Source of the DNA: Rhodosporidiobolus odoratus
Lineage: Eukaryota > Basidiomycota > Microbotryomycetes > Sporidiobolales > Sporidiobolaceae
DNA: 64,000 nucleotides
Direction of reading: 5' to 3'
NCBI GenBank assembly: GCA_034387635.1
Contig: JAOANU010000002.1
Coordinates: 1,426,001-1,490,000 of the forward strand
Below the pieces are notes generated by a model. The model saw only the letters and a program-made list of their open reading frames with translations. It did no database searches and had not been told where the DNA came from. Of this stretch, positions 23,901 through 35,093 are shown piece by piece (within the stretch, counting starts at the first letter, position 1; each line of letters starts with the position of its first letter). A program made the translations under genes and the position numbers.

Positions 23901-25557
23901 CAATAAACTCTTTCGAAAGCGGTGAAACCGACGAATCGGTAAGGTAAAGCCCCATAACTTCCAACGAAAGATCCGTGACAAAGTCGTCGTGAGGGACACC
24001 AATCCAGGAAACCATCAACTCTCCGACTGACTCGTCCTTCTCGGGGAAGTCAACCACTTCGATTTGATCTTCCTTCAAGACGGGCGGGTGTTTCGCGCTA
24101 GAGGACTCGACGAATGGTCGGATCCAACCTTCGGGTCGCGGACCTTTGCCTTGTCCGTGAGCAACGATGGAGGGAATGACCTTTTCAGTGAGGGTAGTAA
24201 GGAGGTTGGTCGGGTTAAGGGAACGACCGTTGACGATGAGAGTGATGTTCTGCGGGACGTAGCGAGCGGCGTGGAATTCGCGGACTGTGTGAAAATTAGG
24301 ATCAGCGCATGCGCAAGAAAAGCAAGCGTCGAGATCGGTAAAGGACGCACTTTCCTCCGGCTTGAGTACTCGCAACGCCTCCATCAGACCTCCCGTCTCA
24401 CTTCGGAGACCGTTCTCCTTCGAGTAGAGCGTTCGTTGCAGGCTGGAGTGCAAGGTATCAGCAGAGGCGCATGTGGGAGAGAAGGGCGGAAGGAGACGAA
24501 CCGAAGTTGCATCAGATCGCTGCTTCCGTTCTCACGGCCGTTCATCTCAGCGTACACCTGTAGAGCGAGTACGATGGTAGGTGCGGTGAGTTTTGAGCGA
24601 AGATGACGAGAGGGGAAGGTTCGGAAAGAAACGCACGACACCGCTGTCCTCTCCCTTTCCGTTTATGTTATGCACCTCGGTAACAAAGCCCGCGTCCGTA
24701 ATAGTTGGGTACAAGATATGGTCGAGGTAGACCGGCAACAGACTGAGGAAACCCTCTTCCCCAGCTGTAGCAACGGTGTAGGTCGTATCGGTTGTGCTGC
24801 ACAAGCCAAAGGGCGTCAACAAGGAGGGAGGGCAAAGAGCCGAGGAGCAAGAGGCTGGAGCAGCTACTCACGCAGTCCAAGCGTTGGTACCTGCGGTGAA
24901 ACTCCGGCTATAGTGATCGAAGGTGAGAACAATGCTCAGACTGAAAGAGAAATACCAATGGGACGAACTTGGCGATGGTATCGAGAATGCCCTTGTAAGG
25001 GTACTTTTCCGAGCCGAGAAAGACCTGAACAAGATGGGGGGTCAGTATTCCCGTCCGCCGTGCGTGTCAGAAAAAGCGCAAGGGCTCTTGAAAGGCTCAC
25101 GAGGTGCTCGAGGGTGTGCGGTCGGCCTGAGTCGTCCTGAATTTCGGTCACGCAAGAGACTGCGCAAGGGTTTCGATCAGTCTCGGCGACGGTGACAGGG
25201 TGGAAAGGGTGCAGACTGACAGTAACCCTGGACGAGCGGACCTACGGGAAGAAAAGGGAGAAAAATAAAGTCAGTCGCTTTGATCGCCGCACAAGCTTGC
25301 TTACCCACGCAGCCTTAGCTGCTAGCCATCTAGCGCACTGCACTATGGGAAGGAGTGGCCCGGAATGGAGCTAACGTACTAAGGTTACTCGACCAAGCAA
25401 CCTTTAACCCAGTCGACTGAGATTGCCATTTCGCGATGTGAACATCGGCAAACTCGAGCTTGTCCTGTACGATGAGCTTGAAATCTCCGACTTGTTCAGG
25501 AATGACGACAGAGTCTGTGGCAGAGGATGAGGAGGTGGTCGAGGCGGAGGCGGACAT
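20891..25557 (-). CDS. M16-family zinc metalloprotease (YOL098C/Sdd3-like)
   Basis: This is a large insulinase-superfamily peptidase. The N-terminus reads IPEQVGDFKLIVQDKLEFAD, and later exons give GRPHTLEHLVFLGSEKYPYK with the inverted zinc motif HxxEH (HTLEH). GTNAWT, EGFLSLLPVYLDHILYPTIT and GFVTEVHNINGKGED follow, which place it near the YOL098C-type M16 group and not Cym1/PreP. The M16C-like middle and C-terminal halves are present (VREFHAARYVPQNITLIVNG, DESVGELMVSWIGVPHDDF, YFVDAPSLTIVGKPSASLAK, IESSFAYHAAKGPSSWTD, SLLGLPPNYGRIALAKTKNI). About fourteen exons stay in frame. The tail is a low-complexity Gly/Ser/Glu repeat ending at TGA 20891-20893. The ATG at 25557 is the first in the open exon. 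No clear targeting peptide was seen. The substrate is unknown. Confidence 0.85.
22247..22270 (+). repeat. (GACC)n microsatellite in an M16 protease intron
   Basis: Five to six tandem GACC units sit between two exons of the M16 protease gene, in sequence predicted to be intron. Confidence 0.7.
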
Positions 25558-26838
25558 GGTGACGGTGACAGGGGCGGGCGAAGATGGGCGACTAAGGCGC
25601 ACTGGGAGGGGAGTAGTTCTGGCGGCCAGCTTGAAGGGTCTCAGAGAGCTCAGAGAGGTTGAGCGAGTTGAGAAGGCGTGGTTGAGATGGATTGATGAGG
25701 TGAAGGAGCGAGTCGAGGGAAACGCTCGCGGAAGATGGCTGAGCAGGGTAGCCAGGGCCGTAGTGTGTCGCTGGATTACGTTGACTGGCTTCTAGATACA
25801 CAGAGAGACAACGAGAATGGGAGGAGATGCAGCCTTGTGTTTTCTACTTTTCGATCTAGCAGACAACGTCGACCCAAAAGACCTGCCTTTCTTCCAAGCC
25901 CGGTCAGAAGATACCGCAAGCGTTTCCGTCTACAGCCAGGCTGCACTCGGGCACGAAAGAGAACGAAGCCAGATTGCAACGATGTTTTACTGCCTCAACT
26001 GCTCTTTTTTGGGCCGAATGACTCGACGAGATCGAGCAGCAGGGGCTTGTCCGGCACATACAGAATACTTGCGAGGCTGCGGGAGCCTCAGTGCGAGTAT
26101 AGACAGGTGAGCACGCGACAGACAGGGAAATCTTGCGGGAGTAAGAGAAAGAGAAACAAAGACGCACTACTTTGAGAACCGAGTCGCCGGTCGGCCCTGG
26201 GTTAGTCATCTCCAACGATGGAAACTGTACCACGGTTGTTCGAGGACGGTGCGGTAGGGCTTAAGTGCAAGGCCCGGACTGTAGAGGAAAAGAAGGCTTC
26301 AACAAGGACGATGTGAAAGCGGTTTGCTGAATTTCGATCCTCGGGGAGCGCATGAGGCGTCGTTGCATCTGTATACATTGTGCTTGCGCACGTTTAGCTG
26401 AGGTTGAAAGTAGTGCAAGGGCGACTCGAGGCCTGACTTGAGGACGATACAGGTTGTCGTTCAGGAGCTCAGACTTGTGGTCACCAGCCTGATCGATGTC
26501 CGCCACGCTGAGGGGTAGCAAAGTACTCCAAAACCGCGAGTATGAAGGCGGCAAGGACTCACCAGTGAGCGTACAGGGGAAGCCGAGGGGAGAGGCCGTA
26601 CTTGAGGACCCGATGGGGATGCCGTCGAACACGTCGGGGACCGGTAGCGCGCGTCTGGTAGCCTAGAGTGAGGCTTGTAGACTGAAGTGCAGGCACAGCT
26701 GATTTACAGCTTGGTATGAGCACGGCGGGAAGACGAGAGGAACCGACGCGACTGTAAACAAACTGAATCTCTGAGATCCTCGACCGCTGAACAATCTACT
26801 ATAGACGGATAGAATCAGTATTACTCTACAGTCAACCT
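25558..26838. other. Intergenic region with one doubtful minus-strand ORF
   Basis: 1281 bp between the M16 gene and the divergent coiled-coil gene. On the minus strand, 26632-26261 is open for 123 codons (ALPVPDVFDGIPIGSSST ... NDNLYRPQVRPRVALALLST). It sits behind a possible acceptor, but I found no ATG upstream and no recognisable domain. A second fragment near 26.0 kb reads LYVPDKPLLLDLVESFGPKK in one frame. These might be exons of an unrecognised gene, but I cannot connect them convincingly. The rest should be promoter sequence. Confidence 0.3.
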
Positions 26839-29800
26839 ATGGTGCCTCAACCAGGCTCATCCCCTCCCTTGTCCCCTCTCTCCTCCTCGACCTCCTCGCT
26901 TCCTTCAACTCCCGCTCAGGACTACGCTCACATCGTCAGATCCCTACAACGAAGATCTCAAGATAGACTACTACAAGACGACAACCTCAGCAACCCCGCA
27001 AAGTCAACTCAACCCGTCAGTCACGACTTGGAAGCCGATCTCAGACTTGCCGCCGAATTGGGTCAGGCATTGTTGAGGGACAAGACTCAACTCCAGCAGC
27101 GGGTAGAGCTCACAGAGAAGAGTAGAGCCAAGATGCTCGACAGGCTCACTCACTCTGTCAAGGAGAACGACCGATTGCAGCGGGTGCGCCCCTACTTTCT
27201 TTTCTTTTCTTCCCCTCCAGAACAAGGTTCAGGGCACAGTTGACCTTTTTCCCTTCCTGGCCGCAGAGATTGGAAGAAACGGTTGGAAGTCTCGAGCAAG
27301 CCGACGCGTCGAACCGAGCCCTCCTCGTCTCGCTCGAAGAGGACCGCAAAACCATCTCTCGCCTTTCCGTCGACTCAGCCAAACTCGTCTCGACCACTTC
27401 TGCCCTGCAAGCCCTGAAGCGACAGCACGAAGACACTCTTGAAGAACTGTCGGCGGAACGGAGACGAGCTGATGCAGCTGAAGCAAAGAGCAAGAAGCTG
27501 GGAGAACGAACGGCGGAACTGGAAGTGCGGCTGAAAAAGGCCCTCGAGGACTTGGAGGAACTGCGACAGGACAAGGTGCTGCGTAGCCGCAAGAGTCACG
27601 ATGCTCTGGCCAAGGCTCGCGCTCGATATGCTCGGGATGGTGGGTTGGCCGCGAAGGAACCGCTGGCGGGCGTCGAGGGGCTGAGCGAGAATACCGAGGC
27701 GAAGGAGCTGCTCAAGATGGTCGAGACGCTTGTGTCGGAGAATACGCTCCTCAGGTCTGAGAGCATGGAACTTCATGGGTTGTTGGAGATGTCGAGGGAT
27801 GAGCAGGTCGATCTCCGCAGCGCCATGGCAGAACAGGCCGGTTTCCCCGAGGAAGAAGAGGATCAACTGCTGGCTGAGGCGGCACTCCCAACTCACCGTC
27901 GGCACCACTCCCTCGCCTCCAACTTCTCCGGTCCCCTCTTCCCCCACTCCGACTCTGTTGTCTCCCCATCCGTCTCTCAAGCTCTCACCGACTACGACCT
28001 CTCTCGCCGACCTCTCTCCCCCGGGTCTACCCATGCAACCTCGTTCAACCGCTCTTGGGCTCAGTCTGCCTCCCTTTCCGGCTCTCATCGCGCCGTCGAC
28101 CTGAGCCGCACTTTCAGCGCTAGCTCATTCGGCAGCGAAGACCAGGCGGCGATAGCTTCCCAACTTCAGTTTGCGGGCGTCGATCCTCGTACGAGGCAGA
28201 ACAGCAGGAGAAGGCCCCCGCCCGCTGCAAGCTCAAGTACGGGCGTGCTGAACGGAGGAAAAGTTCCGGTTGGGGGAAGGGGGCATACCAGGCGAGCGAT
28301 GAGTGTGGATGTCACGCCCTACATCCGAACGGTAAAGCTCACAATTTCTCAGTATATCGCGCGCACGCTGATGGTGCTCTCTGCAGGGCACGGAAAGCGC
28401 GCCGACGTCACCCCGCCTCGACTTCTCGCCCGTTACCCGCCCCGCGTCCATCTTCAGCAACGCCAGTGAAGACCCTGACCCCGCAACCCGTTCTCGACGT
28501 CACCACCGCCCTCTCTCTTTATCACTGGGACCTTCTCTTTTCCCCCAAGTTCTCGAAGACGCGGACTCTCACCCTCCTCCCATCTCCCCCTTCACCCGTC
28601 AACCTTCCCAACGTCGACGCGCCTCACTACACGCTGGTCCTCGGCTTTCACGCTCTCCAGATCGACCGGTCGTCACCGTCGATTCCGGTACGCAGACTAC
28701 TCCACCTGCGACGCCCGCTCAACCCTCCTCTCACCTCCATCGGAGCGAGACTGCTGGGACACCTCACCGTGGCCTCTCGTTTGCCTCGTCTCGCTCCTCA
28801 TCGCCTCATCCAGGACCTGCACCGTCCTCGACTTCCATCTCGGAAGTTTCCGAAGACCGCTCCTTCGAGCTACAAGCTTCACCGGGCGGTAGTGGCGCTC
28901 CCACATCACTTCAGACCCAAGTCGAGCAACGCACTGCCGCCCTCGGACAGCTTATTGAGCATGTCTCCAAGCTACTTTCGAGAGTTCAGGCGGCGGATAT
29001 TGCGACGCAGGAGAAGAGGTTGAAGAAGCAGAATTTACCGGGTGGGGATGTAAAGCATCTTGCCCAGGCAAATTTGCGGGACCTCGTGAGTGCTTTGGCT
29101 TACTCTATCCCCGACTTTCCCCTCTCTTACGTGCCATGATGTGAACCTAGGTCAACGACATCGACGGCGTTCGACAACATTTCCGCCGGGTAGTCGAGCT
29201 GGAACGAGCTACGCATGCCAAAAAGCTGCAGTCTGGTCAACCTGATGATACCGCATCGACAAACCCGAACGACTCGCTCGTCTCCCGCCGCGACTTTGTC
29301 TCGCTCGTCAAACTCCTTCGTGACCTTCTCTACGAAACGACCCGACTGCGTTCAATCGTCAATCGGGTACAACTCGAACCTTCCCTCGCACCTACGATGA
29401 AGGAGCTGGATGTTCCGACAGTTCTTGACCCGGATCACGCTTCGGGTGGCGCAGCAGGAGCCAGCAAAGGTGCCCCGACTTCGGGTGGACTGTTGGCACC
29501 TCTCTCTCGCCTCTTCGGCGCGACCCTTTCCCCGGACGAACCAAGTCTCTCGCATCGATCCAGCACGGCTCAGCTACGACCTCCGCCGCCAAAACGAGGT
29601 GGGTCTAGTACGGTTAGTACGGCAACGGTCAATGTCGAGTTTGGCAGTGGGGGGGTTCGACAAGCTTCTTCGACTTCTCCTTCCTCCGAAGCTCCAGGAT
29701 CGTCGGGGAATCCACTTCGAGCATCCTTGGCACCACCTCGGCCGTCACTACCAGCGACAGCCCAAGTCAAGCGCGACATTTCCTCCATCTTTGCCGGGGC

Positions 29801-31151
29801 ATCCACGCGCTCTTCTACCCTTCCCGCCGGTCCAGAACCCTGGGTTGTCGTCTCACCCACCTCCGGCGCATCCGTCTCTCCCTCCCCATTGTCAGGTCCC
29901 TCTCCTATTCCCGCTCCTGCAACCCGCCTCGCATCCGCCGCAACCGCCGCCTCTTCCTACCTCCCCTTCAGTCGCTATCTATCTTCCTACCGTCCCGCTA
30001 TGTCAAGTACTACCAACGCCGTCCTCGATTCTCTTCCTCACGCACCTCCTTCCCACTCTGCTTCTTCCTCCGCCGCTGCTGCAGCCCAGGGCTACTCGGA
30101 CCCCCCACCCACTTTACTAGAACGTCAACTCCGTCCGCGAGGTCTTTCGGATTCTAGTATACGGAGCACGTTCATCTCCCATTCTCATGGTGGTGGTGGT
30201 AGTGGGGGTGCGCTGAGAGCAGCGAATCCACATCATCGATTGATTTCGCCGGCTGGTTTGGCTTTGTCGAGTGAATCTACGAGGGCGGTGGCGGTTGCTG
30301 CGGCGGTGGTGGACGGGTTGGGTACGTCTCCAGGACGAGGTTCGGATTGGTCGGCGGTTAGTGGTGCTGATCAAGGAGGCGGAGGAGCGGGATTGGCGGC
30401 GATGGATGCTTTGAGAGGGCAGTTGAGTGAGGGGTCATCGTCCTCGTCCATCCTGGGTGGAGCAGGAGCAGCAGCAGGAGCAGCAGCAGCAGGAGAAGAA
30501 GGGAAAAGCATCTCTCGTCGACCTTCCACAGCTAAACTCCTCCAACTTCGACCTAAACCTTCCAAGTCAAGACTAAACTCGACGAATTCGGCGACGACTC
30601 TTCTTCTTTCAGTCTCACCCATAAGCACAGCTCCACCTGTCCCGCCTCTTCCCTCCTTTACCTCAGACACAGCGATACTATCGACCTCTCCTGCTGCAAC
30701 GAACGACTCTACCCTCCTCCAGCACCAAGCGGCGCCTCCTTCTCGTGCGGACCTTCTCCCCTCGACGAGCGCAGGCGCCGGCGCGGAACCTATCTCAATC
30801 GCCGGTCCAACCCCTCGCGAGTCCTTCGGCAGCACTGAAGACGAAGAAGAAGGAGGAGGAGGGGGAGGGGGAGGGGGCATCGCTACAAGCCCGACTCCGC
30901 CAACGTCAGGCGCAGGAGGAGGAGGAGGAAATGGTGGAGCAGCTGGTTTATTCGGTACGATGGTTGCCTCGGCGTTCGAGTCCATCGCCGGACCTGTTTC
31001 GTCCGCCGGTGTTTTGAGGGCAAGTAGTGGTAGTGGTAGTGGTGGAGGTGGGGGAGGAATGGGGCAAGTGAGGAGAGAGGGGAAGATCGGATCGGTGGGG
31101 GGAGGGGGAATGGCAGCCGAGAGTTGGAGGGAGAAGGGGAGGTTCGGTTGA
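26839..31151 (+). CDS. Large coiled-coil protein with Ser/Pro-rich tail and LC8-like motif
   Basis: The N-terminal ~110 residues and the next exon form a long coiled coil (ADLRLAAELGQALLRDKTQL, QALKRQHEDTLEELSAERRR, TAELEVRLKKALEDLEELRQ). The segment MVETLVSENTLLRSESMELH and LLEMSRDEQVDLRSAMAEQA looks like its conserved core. A Ser-rich region follows. After an intron at about 28333-28386 the frame reads SPDRPVVTVDSGTQTTPPAT; GTQT is the classical dynein-light-chain (LC8) recognition core. A second helical region (EQRTAALGQLIEHVSKLLSR, VNDIDGVRQHFRRVVELERA, RRDFVSLVKLLRDLLYETTR) precedes a long Ser/Ala/Gly-rich tail ending at TGA 31149-31151. The plan suits a cytoskeletal or spindle-pole scaffold, but I cannot assign a family. 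The ATG at 26839 is the first in frame. Confidence 0.7.
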
Positions 31152-31487
31152 CGGTGATTTCCGAGGGATGAGAGTAGATGCGAGATGTTGTTCAGTTCTC
31201 CTGTTTCGTCGCGTCTGGCCACGAAAGAGGGAAAGGACGCACAGCGCTCGTATGCCTCCATGGACGGGTTGAGGCTCTCTGCAAACTGGCCGATGACAGG
31301 CTAGTTCCCGCATCGTCAAGGCGAGAGTGAGCCGATGTCGCGCCGAGTGATCTTGGGAGGGGCGACTTACAATCTGCCAACTGTGTCCAGGGAGGTGAGC
31401 CTTCCGGTACCTCCATAGACTCTGCTCAGCGAGTAGGAGGGTGACAGCACGACTGCGACCGATACGGCGATACTCTGATTTGACCAT
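31140..31487 (-). CDS. Possible two-exon small protein, 3' end unresolved
   Basis: Exon 1 from ATG 31487 reads MVKSEYRRIGRSRAVTLLLA, then EQSLWRYRKAHLPGHSWQI, and ends at a textbook donor (ATT|GTAAGT). After an 85-bp gap with a CCAG acceptor, exon 2 is in the same phase: FAESLNPSMEAYERCASFPS, FVARRDETGELNNISHLLSS. GC-rich third positions support coding. Beyond about 31140 the frame stays open but runs antisense through the low-complexity tail of the coiled-coil gene, so a further intron or a stop must exist that I could not place. No family is recognised. The alternative is a chance open frame. Confidence 0.3.
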
Positions 31488-31897
31488 TGCTGAGTTGAGA
31501 AAGGGAGAGCGGCGGAGAGTTTGTCGAGGAGAGGCGAAGGGGAAGAGGTAGGCGCCGTTACGTAGGTCGACATGGCACCCAGTTAGACCTACCACAACGA
31601 GCAAGAGCAAGAGAACCGAGTCGGAGGCAGAGAGGGAATTTAACGAACGAACCACCGCACGCGAGGTTGGACAAACATCTGTTCGGCTCGCTCTACACTG
31701 GTTCCACTGCACATAGTGCTCATTGGACATCCCCCCTACATTAGCCTGCTTGTGCATCGCGCTCTTATCCAAGTCCGACGCTGTTCCGTCCTCTCCTTGT
31801 CAATCCCGATTCGCTCATCTCGCTCGATCCTCCTTCAACAAACATCGCAAGTCTTCCCTCTCCGTACGCAAGCTACGTTCGAGGATCTAGCGTCTGT
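31152..31897. other. Region between the coiled-coil gene and the kinase-like gene
   Basis: Apart from the doubtful small minus-strand gene, this holds the promoter of the kinase-like gene. Pyrimidine-rich sequence at 31770-31870 precedes its ATG. Confidence 0.4.
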
Positions 31898-34398
31898 ATG
31901 GCGATGGGAGAACCGGCACCGGTGCGTGTCACTCGCAGCCGCCTTACCTCACTTGCTCATCCTTTCTCTTCACTTCAGATCGAGCCGCAGCGAGGTACCA
32001 AGCGTCGAGCAGAAGACAACGTAGGCGACGACCAGGGCTCGCGTAGGGTCTTTGCGGTGGGTCTCGGATACTCGCACCATCTGGTCGGACCCGCTGACCC
32101 GGTGGCATTCTCACTCAACAGCCGGAACCCCCCTCGAGAAGCAGCCCGCCTGCTGCGACCAAGTTACCTATAACTATCGCCGAGGTAAACCGCATCCGCG
32201 ACATTGTCAAAGCCAAGATACCCCCTCTCCCGTACAGAGCCGTTCCAACTCTCGCAGAGAAACGGGCTAACAAACCCGCCGGTTCCTCCTTCTCCACCCG
32301 GTCCGTCAAAGCCGCCGACATCGGCACAAATTCCTGGCGCCTTTGTTCGATTCACCCTCTGCCTGAAGAAACCGTTCCCGCCCTTCTCTCTGCGAGCGAC
32401 AAGTTGCTGGCCCAGCTCGCCACAGCAGCAGGAGACGCTACCGTCGGGGGGGATTACATCCCCAGCGTTTACGAACATCTCGACTCCAGCTACAGTGATG
32501 AGGCCGATCTGGCGCTTCTCATTCGCGTTGCCTTGACGCCTCTCCGCACGGCTCTGAACGGCGTGGCCGCGCTGCACCCACGCCTTGGCACGACATGGGA
32601 AGTAAAAAACGACCTGCTTGCGCCAGGGACAACGCCCACCGATATTGCAATCTTTCCTTCCAGAACTGAACCGGGTTGTTACACGGGGTTTCTCATGGAG
32701 CTGAAGAAGAAGCAGGTTAAGGAGGTTCACAAGGAGCTGTACGCCGACAAAGCGTTCCCGTATGTTGGATTTCCTGGTGAAGATGTTGAGACCGCTCAAG
32801 CGTATAATGGGACGGGCTGGGAACCACTGGGGGGAAAACAAAAAGCTATTATCCAGGTGTGTTCCTCGTAGTCGTCTCTCTGCTTCTCCCTACGTTCCCG
32901 AAACAGTCACGGAGCTAGCTGTGCGGGCAGCAACCTCGCGCTGAGATACCTTACTGCAGATTCACTCCATCCTCTTCACCAAGAAAAAACGTCTCCTCCT
33001 TGAAAGCGACTCCCGCACCGCTGCTTCGGCCTCTCTGGTTGTCGCAGACGGATCAGACTTCTTCGTCGTCTTCTCCTGGTCGACAACAGGCAGCAAAGGT
33101 ACTCTACACCACCTGGCAACATCGGAGCTCTACCACCTATCCGACGACCCCAAGTCCGACAATGTTTCCCTGCGCGAGATCTGCTTTGCACTCGCTCCCT
33201 TCAATGCGCTCGAGGATTTCTTGCCTGAAGGTATCAACCTCGAAGAGCATTACGGCACGCTTCCTTCGTCACCGAAATCGCCTTCGCGCAAGGAAGGTGA
33301 GGGCGGAGGGGAGGAAGGGATGGGAGGATCTGAGGATCCGGAAGCGCCCGGCGGCGGAGATCTGGCGGAACCGAACAATCAGGGCAGGAGGATCACGCGT
33401 AGGTCTTCGGAGGAGAGAGGCGGACAGACGAGGCAGATGTCAGAGTGGTCCGACGAGGACACATCCCCCGATAAGGTGCGTGTTCTGTTTTTCTTTGGTG
33501 CCTGATCTTGTCCTGACTACATCTCCGTCTTTCGCAATGTTTTTGCTGGTTAAGCAGGCCCACTCGACTTTGAAGATCAGGGTCGTGATGCCGGGGACAC
33601 TCGGCCCCATTCTGGCGCTCCGTGCTCTCTACCTGGTATGTCCTCTCCCCTCATTGCAACGAGCTCATATCTCATCTCGCTGTGAATTGGCAGAGTCCAG
33701 AAACGACCCCTCCGCTTCGATCCGCCGCAGTCTTTGGCCATTCCACCACCTGCCCCTCGCCGCCCGACTCCTGCGGACCTCCTTCTCCTACCACCCTTCT
33801 CGAACTCCGACACGAGCTTCACCAGAACGAAGCGATTTCCGTCTACGCCGATGCGTCCTACAAGTACGCTGCGAAGATTGGCTGTGAGGTATGGGACAAG
33901 GAGGAGGACCGGAGCCTCGAGTTTGACAACGAGGTGAAGATGTACCCCGAAATTCAGGGGAAGCAGGGTGCGGACCGTTGTCTCGTCAGGTGTCACGGGG
34001 TCTATGTGGGTAAGCATGTGGGTCTTGATTGGTTTGTGATTATCACGGAGTTTGGCGAGTCTTGCAAGTCCTGGCAGGAAGCGAAAGAGTAGGTCCTTTC
34101 CCCCTTTGTTCTGTCTCGTTGTTTCGTCTCTTCTGCCTTGTGCTAACCTCGACTGTTGCTCTTGTCTTGAACCCGCAGACGCGACGTCATCTCTCTCCTC
34201 CACCGCTTTCACGCCCTTGGATATTGCCACGGCGATGTCCACCCACGAAACCTCGTCATCACCCGCGAAGGCAAACTCCGGTTCATCGACCTCGGGAGGA
34301 CGTTCAAAGCCACTGAGAAAGAGAGGGAGTCGGAGCTCGAGCGCCTCCTCGAACGGCTCGACCAGGGGGACGAGGCGGAGGAAGACGAGGATTGGTGA
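31898..34398 (+). CDS. Kinase-like protein with a possible PD-(D/E)xK-like N-terminal half
   Basis: Exon 1 (MAMGEPAP) splices to IEPQRGTKRRAEDNVGDDQG, then PEPPSRSSPPAATKLPITIA and EVNRIRDIVKAKIPPL. A central globular part reads LGTTWEVKNDLLAPGTTPTD, then IAIFPSRTEP and GFLMELKKKQVKEVHKELYA. Here an Asp (32641-32643) is followed after 17 residues by ELK (32698-32706), as in PD-(D/E)xK nucleases. After an acidic/basic linker comes a compact kinase-like domain: beta-3 Lys in YAAKIGCEV, alpha-C Glu in FDNEVKMYPE, hinge DWFVIITEFGES, catalytic loop CHGDVHPRNLVI and metal loop RFIDLGRTF (DLG for DFG). The acidic tail ends DEDW at TGA 34396-34398. Key catalytic residues are present, so activity is plausible, but the substrate is unknown. 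Basidiomycetes carry many such atypical kinases. A broken relative lies at 41154. Confidence 0.7.
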
Positions 34399-35093
34399 AA
34401 CTGTATGTTTCCTTCCCTTTCTTAACTTATCGCGGCTGTTTGCACAGTGTCCGAGAAGCATTTGACAATCACTGCTGTGATCATACTGCTAAAACTGCTT
34501 TTATCGCCTGCAGCCACTTACATACTTTCAAGCCCAGAAATCCGCTTCGCATGACCTTCCCATTCTTGTTATTTGCTTGTCGGCCCCACCCGTTGCGCTC
34601 CATACTGTCGTTCCATCCTGAAACCATCGCATTTTCGCTCTCACACCTCGTCGACTCTGTTGTTGTCCGGCCTTTTCAGTACCGCTGCAACGAAGTACGA
34701 GTTGCTCCTCGTTCCGAGATCCGCGAATGGTTCTCCAGCTTCTTCCGGGCCTGTAACTGCAATTTGTCCACGGTAGCTTCGTTTACAGCCACTACACTTG
34801 ACTTGCAGTCCCTGGTGATAAGAGAAGAAAAGGGAAGCGAGACGGGCAGCAAAGGGAGGGAATCCGCGTGTATGAGATTGACAAAGAAAGAGTCGCATGC
34901 GTATACAGATACTGATGGATATGGGAGAGCAAGGTAGCCAGTCTGATAAGGTTCCATAAGGGTAAGAGTAGGGCGGAGTGAAGAAGGAGATTCATGCAAA
35001 AAAAAATGTCTGTTGTTGTGATCGTCGCGGGTTGTTGCTGACTCTGGAAGAGCGAGACCGGCTCGCCCTTCAACTGTCTCGGTTCAACGACGA
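34399..35093. other. Convergent intergenic region
   Basis: 695 bp between the kinase-like gene and the disordered-protein gene. ORFs on both strands are short, AT-richer and mutually exclusive, without domains. It probably holds two 3' UTRs. Confidence 0.4.

Noticed and set aside
27375..28088. 237-codon minus-strand ORF
   Set aside because: Antisense to the coiled-coil exon, which has clear heptad structure on the plus strand.
30371..31261. 296-codon minus-strand ORF rich in Pro
   Set aside because: Mirror image of the Gly/Ser-rich tail of the coiled-coil gene. Only its first ~40 codons, next to a good splice site, were kept as a possible small gene.
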